64,000 bases of DNA from Paraburkholderia caffeinilytica (GTDB lineage Bacteria; Pseudomonadota; Gammaproteobacteria; Burkholderiales; Burkholderiaceae), in contig NZ_CP031466.1 of NCBI RefSeq assembly GCF_003368325.1, positions 2,852,001 to 2,916,000 on the forward strand, given 5' to 3'. The notes beneath the pieces were generated by a model. The model did not search any database, had not been told where the DNA came from, and was given only the letters and a program-made list of their open reading frames with translations. Position numbers and translations under genes: made by a program. This document shows positions 27,592 through 37,438 of the stretch, one piece after another. Position 1 is the stretch's first letter. Every line of letters begins with the position of its first letter.

Positions 27592-28755
27592 TCAGGTCGC
27601 GGCCGAAATGTAATCTCCCAGGCGAGCCAGCATCGCATCGCAATTGCGCAATTGCTCGACGGTGACGAACTCGTCCGGCTTATGCCCTTGGTCCATGCTG
27701 CCGGGTCCACAGACCACCGTTGGAATGCCCGCCCGATCGAAAAGCCCACCCTCGGTACCGAATGCGACCGTGCCGAACTCAATGGAGCCGCTAAGCAGCG
27801 CCAAAAGACGCGCCGCTTCGCTGTCGGGCGATGTGGCCAATCCCGGATAGGCGGAGAGCGGCTGAAGGCGGATGTCGGTGCCGGACTGCACTGCGCGCAT
27901 CTTCGGCAGCAGTTCAGCCTCGGCGTAGGTCAGTAACTCGTCGGCTACCTGGTTTGCGTCGAAGCCAGGCAGCGCGCGCACTTCGAAGTCGAATTCGCAT
28001 TCGGCCGGCACGATGTTGAGCGCACGGCCGCCTTTGATCACGCCCGTCTGCACGGTCGAGAACGGCGGATCGAATCGCTCGTCGTGATGCTCGGGCTGCG
28101 CCAACTCCTCGCCAATCTCTTCCAGACGGCCGATCATCCGCGCCGCATATTGAATGGCGTTGACGCCATACGGCGCATAGGCCGAATGGCAAGGCGCGCC
28201 TTTAACCTGACAGCGCATCGCCAGCTTGCCCTTGTGGCCCAGCACCGGCTTAAGCCCGGTCGGCTCGCCGATCAGGCACAGAGCCGGCTTGTGCTCACGC
28301 CGCTCCAGTTCCGCGAGCATCGGGCGCACGCCGAGGCATCCGACTTCCTCGTCGTACGAAAAAGCAAGGTGCACCGGCTGCTTCAGCTCGCGCTCGAGAA
28401 ACCCAGGCACCGCCGCCAGCGCCGAAGCGATGAAGCCCTTCATGTCGGCCGTGCCGCGGCCATACAGCCTCCCGTTGCGTTCGGTGAGACGGAACGGATC
28501 GACGGTCCACGCCTGGCCATCGACGGGCACCACGTCGGTGTGGCCGGACAGCACGATGCCGCCGCGCTCACGCGGACCGATGGTCGCAAACAGATTCGCC
28601 TTGGTGCGCTCGGTGTTGTAGAACAGCTCGCTCCCGACACCGAGTTCCTCCAGGTAAAGCCGAATGAATTCGATCATGTCCAGATTGGAGTCCCGGCTGA
28701 CCGTGGCGAAGCCGATCAGCCGTTCGAGCAGCGCACGGCTGGACCTGTCATTCAT
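27592..28755 (-). CDS. M20-family deacetylase, ArgE-like
   Basis: 387 residues, typical ArgE length. Metal-binding M20 motifs are present: SGHTDVVPVDG, YGRGTADMKGFIASAL and the DEEVGCLG segment with the catalytic Glu; a dimerisation domain (about 180-290) interrupts the catalytic domain. It hydrolyses an N-acyl amino acid such as N-acetylornithine. Its place in an operon with RidA, DUF1028 and a flavin monooxygenase suggests a catabolic N-acyl substrate rather than arginine synthesis. The start overlaps the DUF1028 stop by 8 bases. Confidence 0.88.
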   Translation of the reverse strand: MNDRSSRALLERLIGFATVSRDSNLDMIEFIRLYLEELGVGSELFYNTERTKANLFATIGPRERGGIVLSGHTDVVPVDGQAWTVDPFRLTERNGRLYGRGTADMKGFIASALAAVPGFLERELKQPVHLAFSYDEEVGCLGVRPMLAELERREHKPALCLIGEPTGLKPVLGHKGKLAMRCQVKGAPCHSAYAPYGVNAIQYAARMIGRLEEIGEELAQPEHHDERFDPPFSTVQTGVIKGGRALNIVPAECEFDFEVRALPGFDANQVADELLTYAEAELLPKMRAVQSGTDIRLQPLSAYPGLATSPDSEAARLLALLSGSIEFGTVAFGTEGGLFDRAGIPTVVCGPGSMDQGHKPDEFVTVEQLRNCDAMLARLGDYISAAT

Positions 28756-29425
28756 TGCCAGGCACGCCGTAGCTGGGCGCGGCGGTCGGATTCAACGCGC
28801 GGGTCAAGTAGTCCTGCATCTGCGGCCGATACGCCTGCCATAGACCGTCGAGCTGGCCGATGGGGTCGTCATCAATCCAATCGACCCGCAAATCGACGAT
28901 CGGCCAACTCACGTCGCCCACGATCTTGAGCGCCGCCGAATGCACGGGGCCCGCTTCACCACCGGCAGTTATCGCAGCATGCATGGCCGCGAGCAGACGA
29001 TCGGCAAGCGTGCCGGATGTCTGCTCGAACGCCGGGAGCATTGACTCGATCACTTCGACGCCGGCCAGCATGTTGCCTGCGGCAACGCACTGCTTGCCGG
29101 CGACAGCGTGATACGTGCCGAGCGCTTCCTTGCCGCTGAAGAACGCCGTGCGCCCCCGGGCATCGATCACCGTCACCTGGCGATACTCGCTCCACTCGCT
29201 CGCGCCGAGCACACGGTCCAATGCGGCAACGGGATCGAATTGCCCGCTCGCCAGAAGATCGAGAATCTGCGGGCCAAGCGCGGGCAGCGTGACGTTCTGC
29301 GTCGCCACCGCGCCCACGCCTGCGCGCAACCATGGGCATCGAGCGCCCACCGCGATGCTGGACGAACTGATCGCGATTCCAAGCTGCCCGGATTCAGGAC
29401 AACATCCGACAATAGAAAATGTCAT
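28748..29425 (-). CDS. DUF1028 (putative Ntn-hydrolase-like) protein
   Basis: 225 residues from the ATG at 29425, selected for AGGAGCGG just upstream; the longer frame adds 18 residues without a ribosome site. The family start MTFSIVGCCPESGQLGIAIS, then VGARCPWLRAGVGAVATQN, is characteristic. DUF1028 proteins are related to Ntn hydrolases and often co-occur with RidA and peptidase-like deacylases in amine or amide catabolic operons; their reaction is not established. It overlaps the M20 gene downstream and follows RidA after 10 bases, so the genes are co-transcribed. Confidence 0.88.
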   Translation of the reverse strand: MTFSIVGCCPESGQLGIAISSSSIAVGARCPWLRAGVGAVATQNVTLPALGPQILDLLASGQFDPVAALDRVLGASEWSEYRQVTVIDARGRTAFFSGKEALGTYHAVAGKQCVAAGNMLAGVEVIESMLPAFEQTSGTLADRLLAAMHAAITAGGEAGPVHSAALKIVGDVSWPIVDLRVDWIDDDPIGQLDGLWQAYRPQMQDYLTRALNPTAAPSYGVPGNE

Positions 29426-29435
29426 GTCCCGCTCC

Positions 29436-29873
29436 TTAGGCCAACGGCGGCGTCCATCCATCCGGAATGACCGCGACAACGTCGATTTCCATCAACCACT
29501 GCGGCTGACCCAACGCGACCACCACCAGGCCGGTCGAAATCGGAAACACGCCCTTCAACCACTTGCCGACTTCCTGATAGACCGGCTCGCGGTAGCGGAC
29601 GTCCGTCAGGAACGTCGTGGTCTTAACGATGTGAGACAGGTCGCTGCCCGCTTCTTCGAGCAACTGCTTGACGTTCTTCATCGCCTGCTCCGCCTGGGCG
29701 CTCGGATCGCCGATGCCGATCAGGCGGCCTTCGAAATCCGTGCCCACCTGGCCGCGTACATAGACCGTGTTGCCGGCCCGCACGGCCTGACAAAGATCGT
29801 TGTCGAGCGTCTGGTTCGGATACGTATCCTTCGTGTTGAACACGCGGATACGGGTATGCGTAGGTTGGCTCAT
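29436..29873 (-). CDS. RidA/YjgF-family imine deaminase
   Basis: 145 residues from the ATG at 29873, with AAGG nine bases upstream. Rid family: VYVRGQVGTDFEGRLIGIGD, AEQAMKNVKQLLEEAGSDLS, VKTTTFLTDVRYREPVYQEV and the C-terminal WLMEIDVVAVIP. The arginine that binds the substrate carboxylate in RidA (usually about position 105) is not obvious, so it may belong to another Rid subgroup. It probably hydrolyses a reactive enamine or imine made in this pathway. Confidence 0.9.
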   Translation of the reverse strand: MSQPTHTRIRVFNTKDTYPNQTLDNDLCQAVRAGNTVYVRGQVGTDFEGRLIGIGDPSAQAEQAMKNVKQLLEEAGSDLSHIVKTTTFLTDVRYREPVYQEVGKWLKGVFPISTGLVVVALGQPQWLMEIDVVAVIPDGWTPPLA

Positions 29874-29926
29874 CAATGCACCTTCATGTAGGAAGAAATG
29901 GATCGCGGATTAAAGAGGCATACGCG

Positions 29927-31285
29927 TCAATTCACGCCCATCTCGCTGACTTTGTGGATGCGTGAATCGGCGGAGGTGTTTTCAACGCTTTCAACGCGTT
30001 CCTCGCGGCAGCTCTGAGCCTGCTGTTGCGAGTCATCGTAATAAGCCAGATATTTACGCTGCGTGACGATGTGATCGGCAATGTGCTTCGCGTCGTGCCA
30101 CACGCCCCAGATGAATGCGGAGCCTCGGCGCGATAGCCAGGGCAGACCGAGAAAATAGATGCCGGGCTCCTTCGATACGCCGCGCTGATGTTTCGGCTTG
30201 CCCTTTTCGTCGAAGGCGTTGACGTTCAGCCAACTGAAATCGACTGCATATCCTGTCGCCCAGACAATCGATGTCACGCCGGCTTTCGCCAGATCGAGAT
30301 CGTGCAACGGGTGCGTCACGCATTCCGGATCCGCAGGAATGACGCGGGCTTCAGGCTCTTCGGGAAGATCGAGACCGTTACGCCCGGCGTACGCGTCGGC
30401 CGCGTCCAGCAGCGACAGATAGTTTTCGTCGCCGCGCGCGATGTTCTCCGCGAGATCGGCCTCGAAGGTGACCACGTCGTCATCGAACGATTTAGTGAGG
30501 CCCACGAGCGTGATGCCCTGATTCGCGAGACGGCGGAAGTCCACCGTATGGCCGCCACGCGAACCGCTCACCGCAATGGTGACGTGCTCCCTGCCGGGCT
30601 TCATGACCTCTGCATCCCATTCGCCGAGCACGCCGAGCCACCAGCAGAAGTCGCGACCGCGATAGGCGCGCGGCGGACGATCGTGCGCGCCGACCGACAG
30701 ATAGACGCGCTTGCCCGCACGTTGCAACTCGTCCGCGATTTGCACACCTGACGACCCAGCCCCCACCACCAACACGCCCCCTTCGGGCAATTGGCCTGGA
30801 TTGCGATAGTCGGCGGAATGAAGCTGCGTAAGACTCGAATCTTGCGGCGCGATTGGTGGAATGACGGGACGCTGGAAAGGTCCGGTCGCGACCACCACGC
30901 GATTGGCTTCGATCGTGCCCTCCGATGTTTCGACGGTGAAGCCCTGGCGCCCCGCATTGCGCACGACCTTCTTCACTTCCACGCCGGTGCGGATCGGCGC
31001 TTCAAACTTCTTCGCATAAGCGACGAAATAGTCCGCGACCTGCTCCTTCGACGCGAAGGCGTCGGGGTCAAAGTCGGCGAACTCGAGATTGGGGAAACGA
31101 TCGTGCCACGCGGGACCATTGGCAACCAGCGAATCCCAGCGTCCCGTGCGCCAGCGCTCGGCGATTCGAGCACGTTCCAGCACAAGATGCGGCACGCCAA
31201 GCTTGCTCAAATGTTCACTCATAGCGACGCCAGCCTGACCGGCGCCGACTACGAGCGTGTCGATTGACGTTGTTTCCACTGTCAT
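29927..31285 (-). CDS. Flavin-containing monooxygenase (CzcO/FMO-like)
   Basis: 452 residues. FAD Rossmann motif GAGQAG at 14-19, NADPH Rossmann motif GAGSSG at 175-180, an FMO-like linker LHSADYRNP before the second motif and VVVATGPFQRPVIP. The C-terminal region VTSIVWATGYAVDFSWL is the usual ATG-containing motif. It should insert oxygen into a nitrogen, sulfur or carbonyl compound. It leads the minus-strand operon with RidA, DUF1028 and the M20 deacylase and diverges from the LysR regulator. The last 40 residues are polar and probably disordered. Confidence 0.88.
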   Translation of the reverse strand: MTVETTSIDTLVVGAGQAGVAMSEHLSKLGVPHLVLERARIAERWRTGRWDSLVANGPAWHDRFPNLEFADFDPDAFASKEQVADYFVAYAKKFEAPIRTGVEVKKVVRNAGRQGFTVETSEGTIEANRVVVATGPFQRPVIPPIAPQDSSLTQLHSADYRNPGQLPEGGVLVVGAGSSGVQIADELQRAGKRVYLSVGAHDRPPRAYRGRDFCWWLGVLGEWDAEVMKPGREHVTIAVSGSRGGHTVDFRRLANQGITLVGLTKSFDDDVVTFEADLAENIARGDENYLSLLDAADAYAGRNGLDLPEEPEARVIPADPECVTHPLHDLDLAKAGVTSIVWATGYAVDFSWLNVNAFDEKGKPKHQRGVSKEPGIYFLGLPWLSRRGSAFIWGVWHDAKHIADHIVTQRKYLAYYDDSQQQAQSCREERVESVENTSADSRIHKVSEMGVN

Positions 31286-31549
31286 AGCTGCGTCCTTCTG
31301 AAAAGGCGGAATGTTTCGATTCGATCACGGTGTCACGGCCTTCGAGCACTCGCGATCGTGGCGAACCCGGTAGCGCTTTCCGGCAGCGCGCCGCCGCCTG
31401 GTCCGTTCGTCTTTCGTGAGAATCTACGCGTCCGTCCAGAATCCGAAAAATATATTTAAAAAATGCATGGCATCGGATTTACCTATGCAAGCCTTTTTGA
31501 TCGCTTCACAATGCCGCCCATTGAAGACCTTGAACACGGAGCGTTGTCG

Positions 31550-32476
31550 ATGGAGAGTCATCCGTTGCGCTACTCGTTGCGCCAGTTGCGCTATTTCGTG
31601 ATCACCGCGGAAGTCCTGTCCTTCACCGCGGCCGCGAAGCGTCTGCACATCTCGCAGCCGTCGATCTCGACGGCGCTCGCGGACCTTGAAGTGTCGTTCG
31701 GTGTGCAACTCTTCATACGGCATCACGCGAGCGGTCTCTCGCTCACGCAAGCCGGCCGGGATCTGCTCGGGCAAGCGCGCAATCTGTTGAAGATCGCGGA
31801 GGAATTGCAGACGACGGCGAAGGAAATGGACGGCGGCATGACGGGCGTCATCACGCTCGGCTGCCTCGTCTCGCTTGCGCCGCCGCTCATGCCGGGGCTG
31901 ATCAGCCGATTCACGGGCGAGCACGCGGGTATCTCGTTTCGCACTGTCGAGGCGCATCAGGATGGCCTTTTGCGCGGCCTGCACGACGGCTCGCTCGACA
32001 TTGCCCTCACCTACAGCCTCGATTTGACAGAGGAAATCGCCTTCACGCCGCTGCTCTCGCTGCCGCCGTATGCGATCCTGCCGCGCACGCATCGTCTGGC
32101 ACGCGCGCGCAAGGTATCGCTCGCAGACCTCTTGCCCGAGCCTTATGTGATGCTTGACCTGCCGCACAGCCGCGAGTATTTCGCCGCTCTCTTCGATGCG
32201 GTGGGCAGCCGTCCCGTGCCCGCGTTCCGCTCGTCGCAGCCGGAAGTCGTGCGCGGCATGGTGGCCAACGGTCTCGGCTATAGCCTCCTGAACTTTCCGC
32301 TCAAATCGAATCGCACCGTGGATGGCGAAGAGTTCGTCATTAAGCGTTTCAAAGACGACGTCAACGCCACGATGCTCGGCATCGCACAATCGCGCACGAT
32401 GAAGCCGCGCCAGGTCGTGCATCGCTTCGCATCGTTCTGCGAAACCTATATTCGGCGCCTGCATATCGACGCATGA
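31550..32476 (+). CDS. LysR-family regulator of the flanking catabolic operons
   Basis: 308 residues from the ATG at 31550, chosen because ACGGAG is nine bases upstream and MESHPLRYSLRQLRYFVI is a normal LysR N-terminus; the frame is open to 31463. The helix-turn-helix FTAAAKRLHISQPSISTALA (about 24-43) is followed by a periplasmic-binding-like effector domain (about 95-300). It lies between the FMO operon (minus strand) and the Rieske/ABC operon (plus strand) and probably controls both. Confidence 0.9.
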   Translation: MESHPLRYSLRQLRYFVITAEVLSFTAAAKRLHISQPSISTALADLEVSFGVQLFIRHHASGLSLTQAGRDLLGQARNLLKIAEELQTTAKEMDGGMTGVITLGCLVSLAPPLMPGLISRFTGEHAGISFRTVEAHQDGLLRGLHDGSLDIALTYSLDLTEEIAFTPLLSLPPYAILPRTHRLARARKVSLADLLPEPYVMLDLPHSREYFAALFDAVGSRPVPAFRSSQPEVVRGMVANGLGYSLLNFPLKSNRTVDGEEFVIKRFKDDVNATMLGIAQSRTMKPRQVVHRFASFCETYIRRLHIDA

Positions 32477-32522
32477 TCGGGACGGCGCGGTCGTCTGCTT
32501 CAAGCCTGCGTGCACTGCATAG

Positions 32523-32576
32523 GCAAAAGCTTTGCTTTGTATCTAAAAACAATATTTTGGCTTGCAAATTGGCTTG
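32523..32576 (+). promoter_or_regulatory. Repeat elements upstream of the Rieske operon
   Basis: An inverted repeat GCAAA-AGC-TTTGC (32523-32535) is followed by two direct copies of TTGGCTTG at 32557-32564 and 32569-32576, 12 bases apart, in an AT-rich stretch about 80-130 bases upstream of the oxygenase start. They could bind the LysR regulator or form part of the promoter. Function is inferred from position only. Confidence 0.35.
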
Positions 32577-32658
32577 ATAGATTGGTGTCCATGTTGAGCG
32601 CTACGTAGCAAAGCCTCGCGTCGCCGCGCTCTCACCGTGACGAATCAAGGGGGACACC

Positions 32659-33825
32659 ATGGCCAACCCGGCAAGGATGATCGCAGTGCAAGCGCTTGTC
32701 GACGAACTGCAGACGGGTTGCGAACGGTCATTCAGCGATGCGCATGCGATGCCGCCCGGTGTCTATACGTCGCCCGAATTCCTCACGCTGGAAGAGCGCG
32801 CTATCTTCGAGCGCGAATGGCAATGCGTCGGCCGCGCCAGCGCGCTCAAAGTGCCCGGCGATTACATGACTGCGCGACTTGGAGCGCAACCGATCGTCGT
32901 ATTGCGCGACGAACAGATGCAGGTCAAGGCGATGTCGAACGTGTGCCTGCATCGCATGTCGGTGCTGCTTGAAGGACGCGGCAACGTGCGCCGCATCGTC
33001 TGCCCCTATCACGCCTGGAACTATTCGCTGGACGGCGCACTGCGAGGCGCGCCGCTCATGGATCGGCAAGAGGGTTTCTGCAAGGAAAGCTACAAGCTGC
33101 CCGCCGTGCGCTGCGAAGAATGGCAAGGCTGGATCTACGTAACACTCGACGAAAACGCACCGCCCATTCACGCGCAGCTCGCCAAACTGAGCGAGCTCAT
33201 CGGTGCATACGGCATGTCGGACTACATCGAAACCTTCTATGAAGAGCACGTGTGGGACACGAACTGGAAGATCCTCGCGGAAAACTTCATGGAAAGCTAT
33301 CACCTGCCCATGCTGCATCGCGCGACGGTAGGACCGCATTCGCGGCTCGAGGAAATGGAATGCCCGCCGGGCTATCCCGCTTTTAACTACCACTGGATCA
33401 CGAAGGAAGCGTCCTTGCCCATCGGCAACGCGCATCCGGACAATACGCGCCTCACGGGACATTGGCGCAAGACCACGGCGCTGCTCGCGATCTACCCGAC
33501 GCATCTTGTCACGCTCACGCCGGGTTACTTCTGGTATCTCGTGCTGCAGCCTCAAGGCGTGGATCGCGTGCATATCCGCTTCGGCGGCGGGCTTGCACCG
33601 GAGTTCGTCGCCGATACCGAGGCCAACGCGCACATGACGACGTTGAAGAAACTGCTCGATGACGTGAACGCGGAAGACAAGCGCGGCGTGGAAGCCGTGT
33701 TTCGCGGCGTGCACGCGCCGCTCGCGAAGCCCGGTCACTTGAGTCATCTCGAACGCCCCAACTATGACTTCGCACGCTACATCGCCAGCAAAATCGCCGC
33801 GATGCAGCTCGAGAAAACGCATTGA
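32659..33825 (+). CDS. Rieske non-heme iron oxygenase, alpha subunit
   Basis: 388 residues. The Rieske [2Fe-2S] ligands are C96-x-H98 and C115-x2-H118. The mononuclear iron site is in AENFMESYHLPMLHR, with H215 and H220 after the bridging-type acidic residue E212. It resembles quaternary-amine oxygenases (carnitine CntA-like, glycine betaine, stachydrine) more than aromatic dioxygenases, but the substrate is not determinable. It heads an operon with a polyamine-type ABC importer starting 32 bases later, so it probably attacks the imported compound. No reductase subunit gene lies nearby. Confidence 0.88.
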   Translation: MANPARMIAVQALVDELQTGCERSFSDAHAMPPGVYTSPEFLTLEERAIFEREWQCVGRASALKVPGDYMTARLGAQPIVVLRDEQMQVKAMSNVCLHRMSVLLEGRGNVRRIVCPYHAWNYSLDGALRGAPLMDRQEGFCKESYKLPAVRCEEWQGWIYVTLDENAPPIHAQLAKLSELIGAYGMSDYIETFYEEHVWDTNWKILAENFMESYHLPMLHRATVGPHSRLEEMECPPGYPAFNYHWITKEASLPIGNAHPDNTRLTGHWRKTTALLAIYPTHLVTLTPGYFWYLVLQPQGVDRVHIRFGGGLAPEFVADTEANAHMTTLKKLLDDVNAEDKRGVEAVFRGVHAPLAKPGHLSHLERPNYDFARYIASKIAAMQLEKTH

Positions 33826-33857
33826 TCAAGACGCACCATCGACAGGACGCGATCACG

Positions 33858-35039
33858 ATGTCAAACCCTTCCTTCATTTCGTTCTCGGGCGTGAGCAAGT
33901 CGTATGACGGCGCGCAATACGTCGTCGATGACTTGAACCTCGACGTGCGCAAGGGAGAATTCCTGTCGCTGCTGGGTCCGTCCGGTTCGGGCAAGACGAC
34001 GACGCTCATGATGCTTGCGGGATTCGAATCGCCCACGCGCGGTGAGATACGCCTCGACGGGCGGCGGCTCGACGACAAGCCTCCGCATCAGCGCGACATC
34101 GGCATGGTGTTTCAGAACTACGCCCTTTTTCCGCATCTGACGATTGCGGAGAATGTCGCGTTTCCGCTCTCCGTGCGGCGCGTAAGCCGCGCTGAGCAGA
34201 AGACGCGCGTGAAGCGCGCGCTCGAGATGATCGAACTGCCGCATCTGGCGAACCGGCGTCCCGCGCAGCTCTCCGGCGGACAGCAGCAGCGCGTGGCGCT
34301 CGCGCGCGCGCTCGTGTTCGAGCCGAGCGTCGTGCTGATGGACGAGCCGCTCGGTGCGCTCGACAAGCGCCTGCGCGAAACCATGCAATACGAAATCATG
34401 CGCCTGCATCGCGAGCTGTCGCTCACGATCGTCTACGTAACGCACGATCAGGCCGAAGCGCTGACCATGTCGGATCGCGTCGCCGTGTTCTCCGATGGCC
34501 GCATCCAGCAAGCCGCCACACCCAGCGAACTCTACGAGAACGCACAGAACGCCTTCGTCGCAAACTTCGTCGGCGAAAACAACGGGCTGACCGGGCGCGT
34601 CGTCAATGCGAGCGAGGACTGGGCGACACTCGCACTCTCGGACGGCAGTGTCATTCGCGGCCGTAGCGAACCGGGCCTGCGCGCGGGCGACGAAGCGATG
34701 CTCGCGCTGCGCCCCGAACGCGCGCATATCCCAAGCGCAGAAGGCGTGCACGTCGACGAACACAGCAACGTGGTGCGCGCACGCGTCGAGGAGCTGGTGT
34801 ATTGCGGCGATCATCATCGCGTGCACCTCGCGCTTGGTTCACGCGATTCCTTCGTCGTGAAAGTGCCCAATACGCAGCGCCATGCGCTGCCTTCGCCCGG
34901 CAGCGCGATCGAGATCGCATGGCGCCACGACGACTGCAAGATTCTCGCGACGAGCGCGCCACGCAGCGCGCCCGTGATTCCCGCATCCACACCGCTCTCA
35001 CCTTCCATCATCACGACCGCACCAGCAGGAGCCAACTGA
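33858..35039 (+). CDS. ABC transporter ATPase, PotA/spermidine type
   Basis: 393 residues from the ATG at 33858 (the frame opens earlier at 33822 but overlaps the oxygenase stop). Walker A GPSGSGKTTTLMML, Q-loop FQNYALFPHL, signature LSGGQQQRVALARAL, Walker B VVLMDEPLGALD, and a C-terminal TOBE-like regulatory domain (about 285-365). It energises uptake by the binding protein and permeases that follow at once: one base separates its stop from the next start. Confidence 0.92.
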   Translation: MSNPSFISFSGVSKSYDGAQYVVDDLNLDVRKGEFLSLLGPSGSGKTTTLMMLAGFESPTRGEIRLDGRRLDDKPPHQRDIGMVFQNYALFPHLTIAENVAFPLSVRRVSRAEQKTRVKRALEMIELPHLANRRPAQLSGGQQQRVALARALVFEPSVVLMDEPLGALDKRLRETMQYEIMRLHRELSLTIVYVTHDQAEALTMSDRVAVFSDGRIQQAATPSELYENAQNAFVANFVGENNGLTGRVVNASEDWATLALSDGSVIRGRSEPGLRAGDEAMLALRPERAHIPSAEGVHVDEHSNVVRARVEELVYCGDHHRVHLALGSRDSFVVKVPNTQRHALPSPGSAIEIAWRHDDCKILATSAPRSAPVIPASTPLSPSIITTAPAGAN

Positions 35040-35040
35040 C

Positions 35041-36087
35041 ATGCGCACTCTCATCAAAGCACAAAGCGCCGCACTCGCCGCACTCGCATTCGTTACCGTG
35101 ACCACCCAGGCAGCGGAGACGCTCTCCGTCGTGACCTTCGGCGGTGCATATGAAGCAGCGGCCAAGAAAGCCTATTTCGAACCGTTCACGCAAGCCACCG
35201 GCATTGGTTTTTCGACCGAATCATATGATGGCGGCCTCGCAAAACTCTCCGCGATGGAGCAGGCGAAGAACACCACGTGGGACCTGATCGACCTCGAAAC
35301 GAACGATGCGATCACCGCTTGCGACGAAGGCCTGCTGCAGAAGTTCGACAAGAAGACGCTCGGCAAGACGAGCGACTTCATCCACGGCACGATCAGCGAT
35401 TGCGCGGTGGCGAGCATGGTCTGGTCCACGGTCTATGCGTACGACACGAGCAAGCTGAAGACCGCTCCGACCACCGTCAACGACTTTTTCGATCTGCAGA
35501 AATTCCCCGGTAAGCGCGGCCTGCGCAAATCGCCGAAGGTAACGATGGAATGGGCGTTGATTGCGGACGGCGTCGATCCGAAAGATGTCTACAAGGTGCT
35601 CGCTACGCCCGCCGGCGTGGATCGCGCGTTCAAGAAGCTCGACACGATCAAGCAGAACATCGTGTGGTGGGAGTCGGGTGCCCAGGCGCCGCAGTTGCTC
35701 GCAGACGGCGCGGTCGTGATGACGCAGGCCTACAACGGCCGCATTTCCGACGCCGCGAAGAAGGACAACAAGCCCTTCAAGACCGTCTGGGACGCGCAGG
35801 TTTACGACTTCGACTGGTGGGGCGTTCCGACGGGCGCGAAGCACGCCGACGCCGCCGCGAAATTCATCGTCTCCGCTTCGCAGCCGAAGGCGTATGCGGA
35901 TTTGTCGAAGTACATCGCCTATGCGCCGCCGCGCAAGGACGCCATCGCGCTGGTCGACAAGCAACGCCTCGCCGATCTGCCCACCGCACCCGAGAACTTC
36001 AAGCGCGCCTTGCAGATCAACGCGAACTTCTGGGCCGACAACGCGGACCAGATCAATAAACGCTTCCAGGTGTGGCTGACGCAGTAA
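35041..36087 (+). CDS. ABC transporter substrate-binding protein, polyamine/opine type
   Basis: 348 residues. Signal peptide (about 1-22, ending TTQAAE) then a type II periplasmic-binding fold: LSVVTFGGAYEAAAKKAYFE, LIDLETNDAITACDEGLLQ, FPGKRGLRKSPKVTMEWALI and YDFDWWGVPTGAKH. It is a PotD-like protein of the subgroup fed by PotB/PotC-type permeases; such systems take up polyamines, betaines or other small amines. The adjacent Rieske oxygenase favours a quaternary or methylated amine, which is inference. Confidence 0.88.
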   Translation: MRTLIKAQSAALAALAFVTVTTQAAETLSVVTFGGAYEAAAKKAYFEPFTQATGIGFSTESYDGGLAKLSAMEQAKNTTWDLIDLETNDAITACDEGLLQKFDKKTLGKTSDFIHGTISDCAVASMVWSTVYAYDTSKLKTAPTTVNDFFDLQKFPGKRGLRKSPKVTMEWALIADGVDPKDVYKVLATPAGVDRAFKKLDTIKQNIVWWESGAQAPQLLADGAVVMTQAYNGRISDAAKKDNKPFKTVWDAQVYDFDWWGVPTGAKHADAAAKFIVSASQPKAYADLSKYIAYAPPRKDAIALVDKQRLADLPTAPENFKRALQINANFWADNADQINKRFQVWLTQ

Positions 36088-36112
36088 CACCATCGTCCAA
36101 CGAGAGCCCAAC

Positions 36113-37378
36113 GTGACTACCCACATGCCCGCTTCGGCCCGAGCCACGGCCCCGGGCTCTCCGACGAGAGCCGACGGCCGCGCGTCGTTTCAAAAGGCGC
36201 GCCGCCGTGCGTCGGTGCAGGCGCTTTTGCTCGCACTGCCGCTGATCGTGTTTCTGCTTTCGACGTTTATCGCGCCGATCGCGCTCCTGCTCGCGCGCAG
36301 CGTGGAAAACCACGAAGTGCCGAACAGCATGCCCACGCTCACGCGCGCACTCGATGCATGGGATGGGCAGGGCGTGCCGGACGAGCGCATGTTCACCCTG
36401 CTCGCTGCGGGGCTCAAAGAGGCGCAGCAAAGCGGACAGCTCGGCACTGTCGCACGGCGGCTGAACTTCGATCAGGCCGAGTTCCGTAGCCTGTTGATGC
36501 GCACCGCGCACCAGTTGCCCGCCGATGCGCCGCCTGCGTGGAAACCGGCACTCGTCGAACTCGACGAACGCTGGAATTCGCCGGAGATCTGGCGCTTGCT
36601 GAAGCGCGCCGCCACGTCGCCGACGCCTGACTATCTGCTCGCAGCCGTCGATGCGCAAGTGACACCGCAAGGTTCAGTCGCGTTCGTGCCGGACAACGCT
36701 TCGATCTATCGGCAAGCGTTCGTGCGCACGATTTCAATCAGCGCGACGGTCACGCTGCTGTGCCTCATACTCGGCTATCCGGTCGCATGGCTGCTCGCGA
36801 ACCTGCCCGCAAAAAACAGCAACCGCCTGATGCTCTTTGTGATCGTACCGTTCTGGACCTCGGTGCTCGTGCGCACAACCGCGTGGTACGTTTTGCTGCA
36901 GCCGGGTGGCGTCATCAATAGCCTGCTGATGGGGATCGGTCTCACCACACATCCACTGCCGCTCATCTTCAACCGCGCGGGCGTGCTCATCGGCATGACA
37001 CATGTGCTCCTGCCGTACATGATTCTCGCGATCTACTCGGTGATGAAGAGCATATCGCCCGTGTACGTGCGGGCCGCGCAATCGCTCGGGGCGCACCCGT
37101 TCACCGCATTCGTGCGGATCTACATGCCGCAGACGCTGCCGGGCGTGGGGGCAGGCTGCCTCCTCGTGTTCGTGCTCGCGCTCGGCTACTACATCACGCC
37201 CGCGCTGCTTGGCGGCGCAGGCGACGAGATGATCAGTCAGCTCATCGCGATCCAGACCAACACGCAACTCAACTGGGGCCTCGCCGGTGCGCTCTCAGCC
37301 TATCTCGTGATCTTCACGGCGATCTTCTATTTCCTGTTCAACCGCATTGTCGGCATCGATCGCTTGCGCTTCGGTTGA
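36113..37378 (+). CDS. ABC transporter permease, PotB type
   Basis: 421 residues from a GTG at 36113 (GAGAG upstream; ATG at 36125 is an alternative). One N-terminal helix, a long periplasmic insert (about 70-180) and then five or six helices with the BPD_transp_1 coupling motif SLGAHPFTAFVRIYMPQTLPG. The insert makes it longer than typical PotB (about 285 residues) but is common in this subgroup. It pairs with the next permease. Confidence 0.9.
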   Translation: MTTHMPASARATAPGSPTRADGRASFQKARRRASVQALLLALPLIVFLLSTFIAPIALLLARSVENHEVPNSMPTLTRALDAWDGQGVPDERMFTLLAAGLKEAQQSGQLGTVARRLNFDQAEFRSLLMRTAHQLPADAPPAWKPALVELDERWNSPEIWRLLKRAATSPTPDYLLAAVDAQVTPQGSVAFVPDNASIYRQAFVRTISISATVTLLCLILGYPVAWLLANLPAKNSNRLMLFVIVPFWTSVLVRTTAWYVLLQPGGVINSLLMGIGLTTHPLPLIFNRAGVLIGMTHVLLPYMILAIYSVMKSISPVYVRAAQSLGAHPFTAFVRIYMPQTLPGVGAGCLLVFVLALGYYITPALLGGAGDEMISQLIAIQTNTQLNWGLAGALSAYLVIFTAIFYFLFNRIVGIDRLRFG

Positions 37379-37438
37379 GACCTGGTTGAGACTCGGTTGA
37401 GCCTCGGTTGAAATACGCGAACACGACGAAGGAACGAT